60,262 nucleotides of DNA from Clostridium sp. (GCF_017888565.1 NZ_JAGHFX010000083.1:1-60262); one strand, 5' to 3'; shown: positions 18,360 through 28,353, counted from the first letter of the stretch. The notes: generated by a model from the letters alone, not told the origin. Program-made: numbers and translations.

Positions 18360-19451
18360 CTATTCCAAAATAATATCACATATTCTATTAACATCATCTA
18401 AAGATAAGTCAGAATAAAGTGGTAAAGTCAGAACTCTTTCTGATATATATCTAGCAATTGGAGTTTCATTAACTTTAAAGTTATCTTTATAACAATCAAA
18501 TGAATTAGTTAATGGATAGAAATATTTTCTTGCTATTATTCCTTCATTCTTTAAATTTTCAAAAACTTCATCACGATTATATTTGTAATTATCAAAAACT
18601 ACTGGATAATATGCGTAATTACTAGTTATACCATCTTGTGGTTTCCACACTTTTATTCCATTAATATTCCCTAATTTTAAATTATATTTTTCCACAACTA
18701 GCATTCTTTTATTTATTTCTTCATCTACATGTCTAAGATTACAAATTCCCATAGCTGCTTGAAACTCATTCATTTTTGCATTTCCAGCTACATATTTAAC
18801 AGATTCTGATCCAGTAATCCCAAAATTTTTTAATTCATTTAACTTCTTTTTTAATGATTCATCTTTAAAAGTTACTGCTCCACCTTCTATGGTGTTAAAA
18901 ACCTTTGTAGCATGAAAACTAAACATTGAAGCATCACCAAAATTGGCTATACCCTCACCATTTACTTTAACACCAAAAGTATGTGCAGCATCATAGATAA
19001 CTTTTAAATTATGCTTTTTCGCTATTCTTTCTATTTCTTTAACATTGCATACATTTCCATAGACGTGTACAGGAATTAGTGCCGATGTTTTTTCTGTTAT
19101 TAGTTCCTCTATCTTAGTTACATCAATTGTATAATCTTCTGAATTTATATCACAAAATACAGGAGTTAGACCATTCCTAACTATCGCATGTGTAGTTGAT
19201 GCAAATGTAAAAGGAGTAGTAATTACTTCTCCTGTAAGATTTAAAGCTGCTATTATACATTCTAAAGCTAAATGCCCATTTGTAAAAAGTGATATATTCT
19301 GAGATCCTAAATATTCTAATAATCTTTCTTCTAATTCCTTATGCTTTGCACCCATATTGGTTAACCAATGACTATCCCACAACTCTCTAATTTCCTCAAT
19401 ATACTCCTCAAATTCAGGCATAGATGTACGAGTAACTTGTATACTTTTCAT
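18360..19451 (-). CDS. vioA: dTDP-4-amino-4,6-dideoxyglucose aminotransferase, VioA-like
   Basis: This DegT/DnrJ aminotransferase has Lys in MFSFHATKVFNTIEGGA and Asp in VIYDAAHTFGVKV. The pattern TNGHLALECIIAAL and overall form resemble VioA, which makes dTDP-viosamine (Qui4N) from the RmlB product. The ATG at 19451 is chosen because GGAG lies 8 nt before it; an in-frame GTG 9 nt upstream overlaps the ribosome binding site. Operon partners rmlA and rmlB on one side and an ATP-grasp/GNAT fusion on the other strongly support a modified Qui4N end product. Confidence 0.82.
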   Translation of the reverse strand: MKSIQVTRTSMPEFEEYIEEIRELWDSHWLTNMGAKHKELEERLLEYLGSQNISLFTNGHLALECIIAALNLTGEVITTPFTFASTTHAIVRNGLTPVFCDINSEDYTIDVTKIEELITEKTSALIPVHVYGNVCNVKEIERIAKKHNLKVIYDAAHTFGVKVNGEGIANFGDASMFSFHATKVFNTIEGGAVTFKDESLKKKLNELKNFGITGSESVKYVAGNAKMNEFQAAMGICNLRHVDEEINKRMLVVEKYNLKLGNINGIKVWKPQDGITSNYAYYPVVFDNYKYNRDEVFENLKNEGIIARKYFYPLTNSFDCYKDNFKVNETPIARYISERVLTLPLYSDLSLDDVNRICDIILE

Positions 19452-19462
19452 ATTTAACACTC

Positions 19463-20941
19463 CTATAACTCTCTAATCATATAGATTGATTCTTCACTAG
19501 CCTTTTTATAAAACTTAAATCCATTCTTTTCATAAAAAGCTTTAGCTTTTATATTATCATTATGAACTTCAAGACATGCTTTTCCCATATTTTTCCCTTT
19601 AGATATTTTAATGAATAAATCTAATAAATATTTCCCTATTTTGTTGTTTTGATACTCTGTTAGTACAGCAATTAAAGTCAAATATGCGACTTTTTTCACA
19701 TCATCATTTGCATAAAAACTAATAAATCCCATAGCCTCGTTATCTTCTACTACATAAGTATTAGCTTTTTCATTCAATTTATTAATTAAATCTTCTATCT
19801 TAAAATCTCTATCTGAAAGGTTAGGAATAAATAATTTATCAAATTTCTCTACTATATTCTTTAAGTCTTCATATTTATCTACTAACTTTATATTACATTT
19901 ATCAATCTCAGTTATAGAATTATTTTCTTTAATATCAATAGAAACTATACTAATATCCTTATGAGCTATTAGACCTTTCTTCTCAATTAAAAGGGATTCA
20001 TCAATATCCTCACCATCTAGCCATCCTACTATTGCCTTTGGTAGATTTACTCCAGCCATATGAGAGAATGGATATCCTCCACCAAATCTTGCATTCATCT
20101 CAAGGACATAAAGAACACCATCATACATGAAAACATCCATATCTAAATTAGAAATATGTTTTAACTTGCTACTTATTGCTTCTCCAAGCCTTTTCATATC
20201 TTCATTTTCCATTATCTCTGCACAATCAGTTTCACCAGATCGCATAGCAAATTTCTTTTTTACTATAGTATTTTGATATTCTCCATTTAAATCATTTATT
20301 ACATCTAATCCATATTCCTGTCCTTTTAGCTTTTCTTGTATCAAAATACTTTCTTCTATTTCTTCCATTGACTCATATTTAAGGTAAGTATTCATAACAC
20401 TTCTAATTGCCTTTTTATATAAAACCTTTAATTCTTCTTCATTTTCTGCTTCGTAAACAGAAATAGAACCCATTCCCCATCTAGGCTTAATTATTACAGG
20501 ATACTCTATTTCATTATTTTTTAAAGCCGAAAGAGCTAAATCTAATTTTAAAAACGTCTTAGGAGCATTAAAATTGTTATTAATTAAAAATCTATATGTT
20601 TGCCACTTATCGTTACATATATTAATCACATTTTCATCAGATACGATAATTTTTGTTCCAATATCTTCGAATTCTTTTTTACTTGAAGATAGAATTGGTA
20701 AATCAATATCAAATAGAGATATTATCGCATTAATATTATTTTCTATACAATATACCTTTAAAAATGATATATAATTATCATCGTATATTAATGGTGTAAC
20801 TACACTTTTATCAGCATATTGAAAAGCTGGACTAACAGAACTACTATTTGATACATGAATCTCGCCCTTTTTACCTAAAGCTTCCTTGAAATATTTAACT
20901 AAGTAGCTTCGTCTCCCTACAGATGTCAGTAATATATTCAT
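19463..20941 (-). CDS. ATP-grasp ligase fused to GNAT acetyltransferase
   Basis: Residues 1 to about 320 form a carbamoyl-phosphate-synthase-like ATP-grasp domain. It starts MNILLTSVGRRSYLV, has the ATP-binding PVIIKPRWGMGSISVY near 150 and the Mg-binding YVLEMNARFGGGYPF near 282. Residues about 350-492 form a GNAT domain with acetyl-CoA motif YQNNKIGKYLLDLF and AKAFYEKNGFKFY at the end. ATP-grasp enzymes of this group join a carboxylate to an amine. Between a PLP amino-acid enzyme and a 4-amino-sugar aminotransferase, the likely reaction is amide bonding of an amino acid to Qui4N, with the GNAT acetylating the free amine. The domain calls are firm; the substrates are inferred. Confidence 0.82.
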   Translation of the reverse strand: MNILLTSVGRRSYLVKYFKEALGKKGEIHVSNSSSVSPAFQYADKSVVTPLIYDDNYISFLKVYCIENNINAIISLFDIDLPILSSSKKEFEDIGTKIIVSDENVINICNDKWQTYRFLINNNFNAPKTFLKLDLALSALKNNEIEYPVIIKPRWGMGSISVYEAENEEELKVLYKKAIRSVMNTYLKYESMEEIEESILIQEKLKGQEYGLDVINDLNGEYQNTIVKKKFAMRSGETDCAEIMENEDMKRLGEAISSKLKHISNLDMDVFMYDGVLYVLEMNARFGGGYPFSHMAGVNLPKAIVGWLDGEDIDESLLIEKKGLIAHKDISIVSIDIKENNSITEIDKCNIKLVDKYEDLKNIVEKFDKLFIPNLSDRDFKIEDLINKLNEKANTYVVEDNEAMGFISFYANDDVKKVAYLTLIAVLTEYQNNKIGKYLLDLFIKISKGKNMGKACLEVHNDNIKAKAFYEKNGFKFYKKASEESIYMIREL

Positions 20942-20963
20942 TATTACTCCTCCTAAATCACAT

Positions 20964-21911
20964 TTACTTAATATTTAATATATCTAAATTATCAAAAAAT
21001 ATAGGTAATCCCCCAGTATGTATAAATAATATATTCTTACCTATAACTTCATTCTCCTTTAAATACTCATTCATTCCCCAGAAGGCTTTTCCTGTATATG
21101 TTAAATCTAAAGGTATTGAATCAGATGCTAAAACCCATTTTACTATATTAACTATTTCTTCATTATACTTTCCATATCCCCCACAAATATATTTATCTTG
21201 AAAATTTATGGAATTATCAATCAATTCTTTATTTTTTATTCCAGTAAACAGAGTAACATTATCAAATATATTTTTTTTCTGCTCCTCTTCCGATCTCGCT
21301 ATAGATATTCCAATTATTTTTTTCATATCATCATTCTTTAACATCCCAGATATTAAACCCGATTGAGTTGTTCCCGTACCTGAAGCATGAAAAATATAAT
21401 CAAATTTTACTGAATATTGATTTTCGTATTCTTTAATCTCTTCATACACTTCAAAATAAGCGTACATAGGTACTATCTCATTTCCTTTACCATAAATATC
21501 TCCATAAATATAATAAGGCTTTTTGCCTAGTTCCTTTAAATTTTCAATTAAATCATTAATGGTATTTGCGACATTGTTTTTTGAACATTTAATTATATTC
21601 GCTTCTGAAAGTGATACTAGAGTAGCATTATTCGTATTTTTCTTCTCACTTTCATCTACTGGTGAAACTACATAACAGTCAATATTCTTCTGCTTCGCCA
21701 TATTAGCAATTACTCTACATAAATTAGATTGATTACTCCCATAAGCAATTATACAATTACATTTTTTTCTTTCCATATCATTAAAATACTTTTCAGCAAT
21801 TCTTACTTTATTTCCACCAAACGAAAAAGGTAATAAATCATCTCTCTTCATATAAAACTTATTATTTCCATCAGTATATACTAAACTTTGTATAGAACTT
21901 AAGCCTCTCAT
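20964..21911 (-). CDS. Fold-type II PLP enzyme, ACC deaminase/D-cysteine desulfhydrase family
   Basis: The 315-residue protein has the family start FYMKRDDLLPFSFGGNKVR, with the PLP Lys at residue 35. AYGSNQSNLCRVIANMA matches the substrate-binding segment (GGVQSNH in relatives), and SGTGTTQSGL binds the phosphate. Known members deaminate 1-aminocyclopropane-1-carboxylate or D-cysteine, or racemise and rearrange small amino acids. Its place in a capsule operon, 23 bp before the ATP-grasp/GNAT fusion, suggests it makes or selects an unusual amino acid for the polysaccharide. Several typical family residues differ, so neither known activity should be assumed. Confidence 0.78.
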   Translation of the reverse strand: MRGLSSIQSLVYTDGNNKFYMKRDDLLPFSFGGNKVRIAEKYFNDMERKKCNCIIAYGSNQSNLCRVIANMAKQKNIDCYVVSPVDESEKKNTNNATLVSLSEANIIKCSKNNVANTINDLIENLKELGKKPYYIYGDIYGKGNEIVPMYAYFEVYEEIKEYENQYSVKFDYIFHASGTGTTQSGLISGMLKNDDMKKIIGISIARSEEEQKKNIFDNVTLFTGIKNKELIDNSINFQDKYICGGYGKYNEEIVNIVKWVLASDSIPLDLTYTGKAFWGMNEYLKENEVIGKNILFIHTGGLPIFFDNLDILNIK

Positions 21912-21944
21912 ATTGATTTCCTCCTTAGATAAAGCATAAATATA

Positions 21945-23420
21945 TTATTGCTTATTTCTTCTTACTAACATCTCCTTTATGGTGAAAAATAAATACTCAT
22001 AACATTCAAGCTTAAACAATTTAGCTAGTCCAATATATACTATAGCTCCAGTAAATACCTGAATTAGCAATGTTAAATATGGAGATAGATTTAAAAATAA
22101 AATACAATAAACTATCAATCCCATTCCTATTGATAATATTAATGAAGGAAGTATGTCTTTTATTTGTTCTCTATAACTATAGTCTAAAAGTTTTAAATTT
22201 GGATAGGAATTTATAAATGATGAAATTATTCCAGATAACAATCCACCCAAAGCAATTGCATATACACCATAAAACATTGAAATAATTAAAATAGTAACAC
22301 CAACAACTTTTTTTATTATTTCTAACTTTAAAAATATATCACTTCTACCAAGAGCATTAATTGCTTGTAAATTAGCTGTATGTATTGGCCATAAGGCATA
22401 TGTTAAACAAAAAATTTGCATAAATGGTACACATGGCAGCCATTTATCTGTTAAAAGTATTTTTATTAGTGGCTCTCCTACAACAGCTAATCCAATCATA
22501 ATTGGGAACAGTAAAAACGAACTTGTCACAATTGATCTTCTTACCAATTCCTTTACTCTTTTTTTATTTTCTTGTTCCGCAGACAATGTAGGTAACATAA
22601 CAGATTGAATTGAACCATTTATATTTGAAACTATCAATTGTGGAAATTGCTCCCCTCTGTTATAGAAAGCTAACATTTGAGATGTATATACCTTACCAAC
22701 AATTAATCCTCTTAAATTCATATATAACGTATCTATTAAAGAAGATACTAACAGTTTCCATCCATAAGAGAATAAATTTCCAATTTTACCGATAGAAAAA
22801 ATCAATTTAGGTCTCCACTTTAAAGTAACCCAAAGTATTATAGTAATGGAAATTTGATTCAATAATTGTTGAACTACTAAGGCCCATACTCCAAATCCTA
22901 AGTATGCTAAAATTATTCCTATAGTTCCTGATATAAATACAGCACATACACTACTAAAGAATAGCTTTCTAAATTGCATTGTTTTTGAAACCACTGCATT
23001 TTGTATGGAATTAAATGCTCCAAAAAATAATGTTATAGATAGTACCCTTAGAACTGGTATTAGCTCTTTTATTCCATAAAAATTTGCTATAAAAGGTGCT
23101 GTAAAGAATAAAATTATATATAGTATTAATGCTGTTAATAAGCTTAAGTAAAATACAGATGAAAAATCTTCTTCATCAGCATTCTTTTTTTGAATCAACG
23201 CAGTATTAAATCCACTTTGAATAAAAACATTAGACAATGCTATAAAAATTGTTATTAATGAAATTATTCCATAATCATCAGGAGATAATACCCTAGCTAA
23301 TACAATTTGTACTATAAATTGTATACCTTGAACCCCACCACGTTCCATAAGTTTCCAAGCCAAGTTGTTTATCACTTTTCCTTTAGTATTTATATTATCA
23401 ATTTTTGTCATTTCATTCAT
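21945..23420 (-). CDS. wzx: Wzx-type oligosaccharide flippase
   Basis: This 491-residue protein with about 12-14 hydrophobic segments belongs to the MOP superfamily. It has the RGGVQGIQFIVQIVLARVLSPDDYGIISL start typical of the WzxC/TuaB-like group, and the conserved SGFNTALIQKKNADEEDFSSVF region. It would flip undecaprenyl-linked repeat units to the outer face of the membrane before Wzy polymerises them. It lies in the capsule operon between the glycosyltransferases and the sugar-modification genes. Confidence 0.9.
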   Translation of the reverse strand: MNEMTKIDNINTKGKVINNLAWKLMERGGVQGIQFIVQIVLARVLSPDDYGIISLITIFIALSNVFIQSGFNTALIQKKNADEEDFSSVFYLSLLTALILYIILFFTAPFIANFYGIKELIPVLRVLSITLFFGAFNSIQNAVVSKTMQFRKLFFSSVCAVFISGTIGIILAYLGFGVWALVVQQLLNQISITIILWVTLKWRPKLIFSIGKIGNLFSYGWKLLVSSLIDTLYMNLRGLIVGKVYTSQMLAFYNRGEQFPQLIVSNINGSIQSVMLPTLSAEQENKKRVKELVRRSIVTSSFLLFPIMIGLAVVGEPLIKILLTDKWLPCVPFMQIFCLTYALWPIHTANLQAINALGRSDIFLKLEIIKKVVGVTILIISMFYGVYAIALGGLLSGIISSFINSYPNLKLLDYSYREQIKDILPSLILSIGMGLIVYCILFLNLSPYLTLLIQVFTGAIVYIGLAKLFKLECYEYLFFTIKEMLVRRNKQ

Positions 23421-23441
23421 ACCTCCATATAATCTAAATAA

Positions 23442-24443
23442 CTATTTTCTATTTAGATTATATAAATATAACTTTATATTTTTTTTAGTAGTACTCATAC
23501 TTTTACTTAATTTAGGAAGATAGTATTTTATATTAATTTTCAATTTATCATTTATTTTTAAATTCTCATAGTATTCTTTACATGGTGATTTCTTGATATC
23601 ACCCTTTTTTCTACTTATTAAAAGTATCTTCATTAATCTATCATTATTTACAATATCAATTATTTTCTGATGTTTATAACCTGTATATATATTAAATTCC
23701 TTTAACAGATTAATATCGCTTTGCCAATTTTTGATATTCTTCTCTTTAACATCATTTCCTGAATTAATATTTGTTGTCCATGATACTCCAACTCCTAATC
23801 TATAATCAGACATAGATTCATCTATATAATATACATCACCTTTACTTGCAAGTATTAATTGAAGTGGAAAATCTCCAACATGAGCATCTATAAAAAACTG
23901 TGGTAAGTCTTTAACTAAATTTCTACGATACAAAATAGATGCTGTTGCGCAAAACCCTCCTCCTCCAATTATTAAATCTTCAATTGAAACAATGCAATTC
24001 TCTTTATATGGTCTAACATTTCTTCCTAAAAGCCTTTTCTCATCATCTACTACCTCTGCTGAATGAAAGCACATACTGGATCCAGGATTTTTTTCCATAT
24101 AATCCACCTGCTTCTGCAACTTATATGGATTAGTCCAATAATCATCTCCCTCACATAATGCAATATATTTTCCCATTGCTCTAACATCATTAAAAGTATA
24201 AAAAATCCTTTTCACTCCTTTTTTATACTGATTTTCAGTTTGATATATTGGTTTAATTATATTAGGATATTTTTTTTCATATTCCCTTATAATATTAGCA
24301 GTTTCATCAGTAGAAGCATCATCATGAATAAGTATCTCAAAATCAAAATTTGTTTTTTGCATTAAGAAGCTCTCTAATGCATCAGCTATATACTTTTCAT
24401 GATTATATGTTATACAACTTATACTTACTAAAGGTTTCTTCAT
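23442..24443 (-). CDS. GT2 family glycosyltransferase
   Basis: The 333-residue protein starts PLVSISCITYNHEKYIADALES, with the GT-A nucleotide-binding IHDDASTDET and the metal-binding region ALCEGDDYWTNPYKLQKQVDYM. The CEGDDYWT form is common in capsule and teichoic-acid side-chain GT2 enzymes. It is cytoplasmic, without membrane helices, and adds one sugar to the lipid-linked repeat. The GGGGFCATASILYRR segment resembles the acceptor region. Donor and linkage cannot be told from sequence. Confidence 0.88.
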   Translation of the reverse strand: MKKPLVSISCITYNHEKYIADALESFLMQKTNFDFEILIHDDASTDETANIIREYEKKYPNIIKPIYQTENQYKKGVKRIFYTFNDVRAMGKYIALCEGDDYWTNPYKLQKQVDYMEKNPGSSMCFHSAEVVDDEKRLLGRNVRPYKENCIVSIEDLIIGGGGFCATASILYRRNLVKDLPQFFIDAHVGDFPLQLILASKGDVYYIDESMSDYRLGVGVSWTTNINSGNDVKEKNIKNWQSDINLLKEFNIYTGYKHQKIIDIVNNDRLMKILLISRKKGDIKKSPCKEYYENLKINDKLKINIKYYLPKLSKSMSTTKKNIKLYLYNLNRK

Positions 24444-24485
24444 AGTTTACTCCTTATATTATGTTTAATATCAGCCTCATATATT

Positions 24486-25430
24486 TTATACCTTTAATTT
24501 TCTATCACAATAAATTTTATAATAAAATCTTCTATAAGATAAAAACATAACTGTTTTTATCTTATTTTTAATTTTAAAAGAATTCCTTAATAAAAACTTT
24601 TTATACTCTATATTGATATTCTCATATTTAGAATTAGAAAAGCTATAAAGCATTTGACTCACTAACTTATTTAGTAATACTTTTTTCAATTCAATATCAC
24701 TTACATTTTCATTATAATATTCCTCTAATTCAAAACAGTTCATTATAGCATGCTGAACACTTAATTCTTTTTTTGTTCCGCTCATAATTGAGCCTTCTCG
24801 TTGTCTATATGCATAAAAGCTCGTAGGATATATTGATACTTTATTACTTAATACAAACGCTCTAGTAATAAACTCCTGATCCTCATGTATTCGTCCTTCT
24901 TTAAAAAACAAACTATTTTGTTTTAAAAAATCGGTTTTATACATATTATAATAGACAGGAGTCTGCATAGAGTCCGAGTTAATAAATTTTATTAAAAAGT
25001 CTTTACTATTCATAGTAGATCTTTTAAATATATTCTTATCTCTATACAATTCTTTCATATTATTTTTCGAGTAATATTTATATCCATTACCAACAACTAT
25101 CTCTGATAAGTCACTTTCAGCAATTTTATACATTTCTTCAAAACAATTATTATATAATAAAAAATCGTCACTATCTATAAAATATGTATATTTACCCTTT
25201 GCTATCCTTAGCCCAGTATTTCTAGCTGATGATAATCCTCCATTCTCTTTATTTATTATAACTATTCTCTCATCTTTATATTTTGATACCTTCTCTATAC
25301 TACTATCTTTAGTTCCATCATTAACTATTATTATCTCAATATTTGTTAATGTTTGCCTTAAAACACTATTTAGACATTCCTCAATATAATCTTCTACATT
25401 ATAAACAGGTATAATTACGCTTACAAACAT
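24486..25430 (-). CDS. GT2 family glycosyltransferase
   Basis: The 314-residue protein has the classic start FVSVIIPVYNVEDYIEECLNS, IIVNDGTKDSS, GGLSSARNTGLRIAKG and the metal-binding FIDSDDFLL. The ATG at 25430 is used because AAAGGAA precedes it by about 7 nt; an in-frame start 21 bp upstream lacks such a site. It is the second of two adjacent GT2 genes. It likely transfers one sugar of the capsule repeat unit; the donor is unknown. Confidence 0.88.
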   Translation of the reverse strand: MFVSVIIPVYNVEDYIEECLNSVLRQTLTNIEIIIVNDGTKDSSIEKVSKYKDERIVIINKENGGLSSARNTGLRIAKGKYTYFIDSDDFLLYNNCFEEMYKIAESDLSEIVVGNGYKYYSKNNMKELYRDKNIFKRSTMNSKDFLIKFINSDSMQTPVYYNMYKTDFLKQNSLFFKEGRIHEDQEFITRAFVLSNKVSIYPTSFYAYRQREGSIMSGTKKELSVQHAIMNCFELEEYYNENVSDIELKKVLLNKLVSQMLYSFSNSKYENINIEYKKFLLRNSFKIKNKIKTVMFLSYRRFYYKIYCDRKLKV

Positions 25431-25467
25431 ATTAATTCCTTTCATATTCAAAAAACTTTAATAGAGA

Positions 25468-26730
25468 CTATTCCTTAATTTCATCCTTTTCTCTGAACAT
25501 ATATCCACCGCTAATCACTAACGATAAAATACTTCCTGATAGAGCTGAAAATAAGACATGCCCAGCTATGAAACTAAATAACACCATTATAATAATACAT
25601 ACAAAATATACATAGTTTTCTTTATTAAGACTTTTAATAATTTTATTTAATAATTTAAAGAGATAATAAATAATTATTATAGACACTATTAAACCAAGTG
25701 AAAATGTTATATCAAACAAATCCATCTCTACTAATTCACCTATTCCCCATTCCTTTCTATAAAAAAAACCTACTCCAAATAGTAATTTTAACATCCAAAG
25801 CCTTTCATTCAACAAATTATTAAAAGCCTCAAGTAAAAACTTTTCTCTCCCACTTAATAAAGCTGCAAAAATATTTCCATCTCTATTATAAAAATATATA
25901 ACTCTATCAATCATCTTCTTAAAAGTTGGATAAAACACTACTAAAGTACATATTAAAAATAACAAAGCCCATAAAATAATTTTTAATATATTCTTTTTTG
26001 ATATTGACTTTTCATTAAGCTTTACTCTTATATAGTAAATGCAATATAATATAACTGCTAACACTAATCCTAGTATTCCTGTTTTGGAACCTACTAAAAG
26101 TAGCGAAGATAAATTTAATAAAAAAATAAACATATTAAATATATTTGTTTTTTTAATAACTTGATCAAATGAATATATTGTAGATATCAGTAATACTATA
26201 CTAATATCATTATTAGCATAATATAACCCTGTATATCCTAATCCACTACTATATGTTGAACTTCCAATCCCTATTATATAAGGAATAATCATAGTTAATG
26301 GAAATATAATTATGTAACATTTAAATATATTAGTTATTATATTTTTATCAATTATTTTTTGATTATATAAATAAAACATAGTATATATCATTAAAAATAT
26401 TAGTAATAACTTACTTATTGCAACACCATCATATATAATCCCTTTAAAACTTCCATGATATATATAAAATACTCCTATAAATGCTAAGATCATTAACAAA
26501 GTTAATGAAAAAACAACCATATGTTTTTTCCTAAATTCTTTATCAGAATATTTCAATGTAATTATACTTAATATTATCATAGTGATAATTCTATAGAATT
26601 TCCCTAAACTAATATTTATATCTGAATTTATTGTAAGAATCACACCATTTATAATATCTACTAACGGTATAGCTACAAACAAAAATAGCAAAATTTTATA
26701 ATCATATGTTTTTATATTCTTTTTCTCCAT
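25468..26730 (-). CDS. wzy: Wzy-like polysaccharide polymerase
   Basis: The 420-residue protein consists of about 11-12 membrane segments with a larger outside loop (SSTYSSGLGYTGLYYANNDISI), the usual Wzy/O-antigen-ligase layout. Sequence conservation in this group is low, so the call rests on topology and on its place between wzx, glycosyltransferases and the initiating transferase. It would polymerise flipped repeat units outside the membrane. ATG at 26730 is preferred, with GGAG 6 nt upstream. Confidence 0.8.
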   Translation of the reverse strand: MEKKNIKTYDYKILLFLFVAIPLVDIINGVILTINSDINISLGKFYRIITMIILSIITLKYSDKEFRKKHMVVFSLTLLMILAFIGVFYIYHGSFKGIIYDGVAISKLLLIFLMIYTMFYLYNQKIIDKNIITNIFKCYIIIFPLTMIIPYIIGIGSSTYSSGLGYTGLYYANNDISIVLLISTIYSFDQVIKKTNIFNMFIFLLNLSSLLLVGSKTGILGLVLAVILYCIYYIRVKLNEKSISKKNILKIILWALLFLICTLVVFYPTFKKMIDRVIYFYNRDGNIFAALLSGREKFLLEAFNNLLNERLWMLKLLFGVGFFYRKEWGIGELVEMDLFDITFSLGLIVSIIIIYYLFKLLNKIIKSLNKENYVYFVCIIIMVLFSFIAGHVLFSALSGSILSLVISGGYMFREKDEIKE

Positions 26731-26765
26731 TCCACTCTCCATATATTTAATTATCTAAGTTATTT

Positions 26766-27863
26766 CTATTTAAAATTATTAAATAAATCTATTAAACTTG
26801 ATTCTATATTTTCCCTAAAGTATTTTTGTGATGATTTTAATGCAGATTCCTTTATTTTATCCTTTTCATGTTCTGGTAATAAAATATACATTTCTAATTT
26901 AGCTGAAAAATCTTTATAATTCCCCTTTTCAGCTAAATATCCATTACAAAAATCTATAATATAATCAGTCGGTCCTGCAAAATTGCTAGCAATTACGGGT
27001 ATTCCACATGCTAATGCCTCTATTCCTACTAGCCCCAAACTTTCATTAACTTGTGTTGGAAAGCAAAATATCTCTAAACAATTATATAAGTCTGCTAAAT
27101 CTGAATGATTTAAAAAATTAATATGAGTAATAGAATTATCCAAACCTAAATTTTTAATCATACTATTAAAAATTTCTTCTTCACTTCCATTTCCAACAAA
27201 CACAAATCTATAATCATTAAAATAACTTTTATCTTTCAAACTCCATATAGATTTAAGTAAAATATCCCATCCTTTTCCTTTATCTAATCTACCAACAAAA
27301 CCTATATATTTATAATTTTTACTTAATCCAAGTTTATTTTTTAATTCATACTTATTGCTTTTAGGCTTAAACCTTTTATTATTTATTCCTCCTGAAGGAA
27401 ATATAAATATTCTTTCTGAATCTACTTTCCATCTATTAATTAATTCCCTCTTAAAATAGTTAGATGGAACAATTACAAATTCTGATAAATTAGCACATGC
27501 TCGAGCCAAACCATTTAAAGCCTCCTGTTTCTTATTCTGAGGAATAACATCACTTCCATGTACATTACTAATTATTTTTATATTTCTTTTCATTTTTTTT
27601 ACAATAATTAGCGGTAATGATGAATGAGATAAATAATGTACATATATGCAATCATATTTATTCATTAAAACCTTAAAGAAAACATTTATGTAAAACGATA
27701 TATATTGTAGTATTTTGGGAAATTTACCTTTCTTCTTTGTACAAACAACTTTTTCTACTACAATATTATTATTAACTAAAATCTCCTCAGAATTTTTAAC
27801 AAAAATTCCGTATTGTGGATTAAAACTGTCTGGATACATATTTGAAACTAATAAAACCTTCAT
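26766..27863 (-). CDS. GT4 family glycosyltransferase
   Basis: The 365-residue GT-B enzyme starts KVLLVSNMYPDSFNPQYGIFV. Its C-terminal donor-binding domain has IGFVGRLDKGKGWDILLKS and the E-x7-E motif in ESLGLVGIEALACGIPVIAS. Retaining GT4 enzymes of this type add hexoses or N-acetylhexosamines to lipid-linked oligosaccharides. It follows the Alg13/Alg14-like pair by 13 bp in the capsule operon. Confidence 0.88.
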   Translation of the reverse strand: MKVLLVSNMYPDSFNPQYGIFVKNSEEILVNNNIVVEKVVCTKKKGKFPKILQYISFYINVFFKVLMNKYDCIYVHYLSHSSLPLIIVKKMKRNIKIISNVHGSDVIPQNKKQEALNGLARACANLSEFVIVPSNYFKRELINRWKVDSERIFIFPSGGINNKRFKPKSNKYELKNKLGLSKNYKYIGFVGRLDKGKGWDILLKSIWSLKDKSYFNDYRFVFVGNGSEEEIFNSMIKNLGLDNSITHINFLNHSDLADLYNCLEIFCFPTQVNESLGLVGIEALACGIPVIASNFAGPTDYIIDFCNGYLAEKGNYKDFSAKLEMYILLPEHEKDKIKESALKSSQKYFRENIESSLIDLFNNFK

Positions 27864-27876
27864 TTTTACTCCTCAA

Positions 27877-28353
27877 CTAACTATTAATAAAATCATCTAT
27901 TGAATCTATAATATTCTCTGTATTTGAAATATATTGAACATATTTTTTTCCCGAAATATCACTTAGTACTTCATCTATTTTGGAAATATCATCTGCTCTT
28001 GAAATTAAATTCATCTTTTCAAATTGATTAACAATTTCAATTTGATGATCATCAACATGTTCACCATACTTTTGTAGTCTTGGAACTGCAATCACCTTTT
28101 TTTCTTGCTTTATTGCCCCTATAATAGCTCCTGTTCCACCATGTGTTATCACTTTATCAGCATGACTCATAATATTTTCAAATTCATCTCTATCTAAAAA
28201 TTTCTTATACTTATAGTTTATAGGAATATAATTAGAATATCCAATTTGAGCAAAAACTTCCTCTGTTATTTTCTTTTCGGATACTAATCTATCAATTTCC
28301 TTTAATAATCTATTAAACTGAAACTTTTGCGAACCTAATGTTACAAAGATCAA
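27877..28353 (-). CDS. Alg13/PssE-like glycosyltransferase catalytic subunit
   Basis: The 158-residue protein starts MIFVTLGSQKFQFNRLLKEID. The donor-binding HGGTGAIIGAIKQEKKVIAVPR is the GT28 C-terminal nucleotide-sugar motif. Half-size proteins of this type work as a pair with an Alg14-like membrane partner, as in Cps14G/Cps14F. Its ATG overlaps the stop of that partner by four bases (ATGA). It probably adds the second sugar of the repeat; a galactosyl or glucosyl/GlcNAc donor cannot be chosen. Confidence 0.87.
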   Translation of the reverse strand: MIFVTLGSQKFQFNRLLKEIDRLVSEKKITEEVFAQIGYSNYIPINYKYKKFLDRDEFENIMSHADKVITHGGTGAIIGAIKQEKKVIAVPRLQKYGEHVDDHQIEIVNQFEKMNLISRADDISKIDEVLSDISGKKYVQYISNTENIIDSIDDFINS

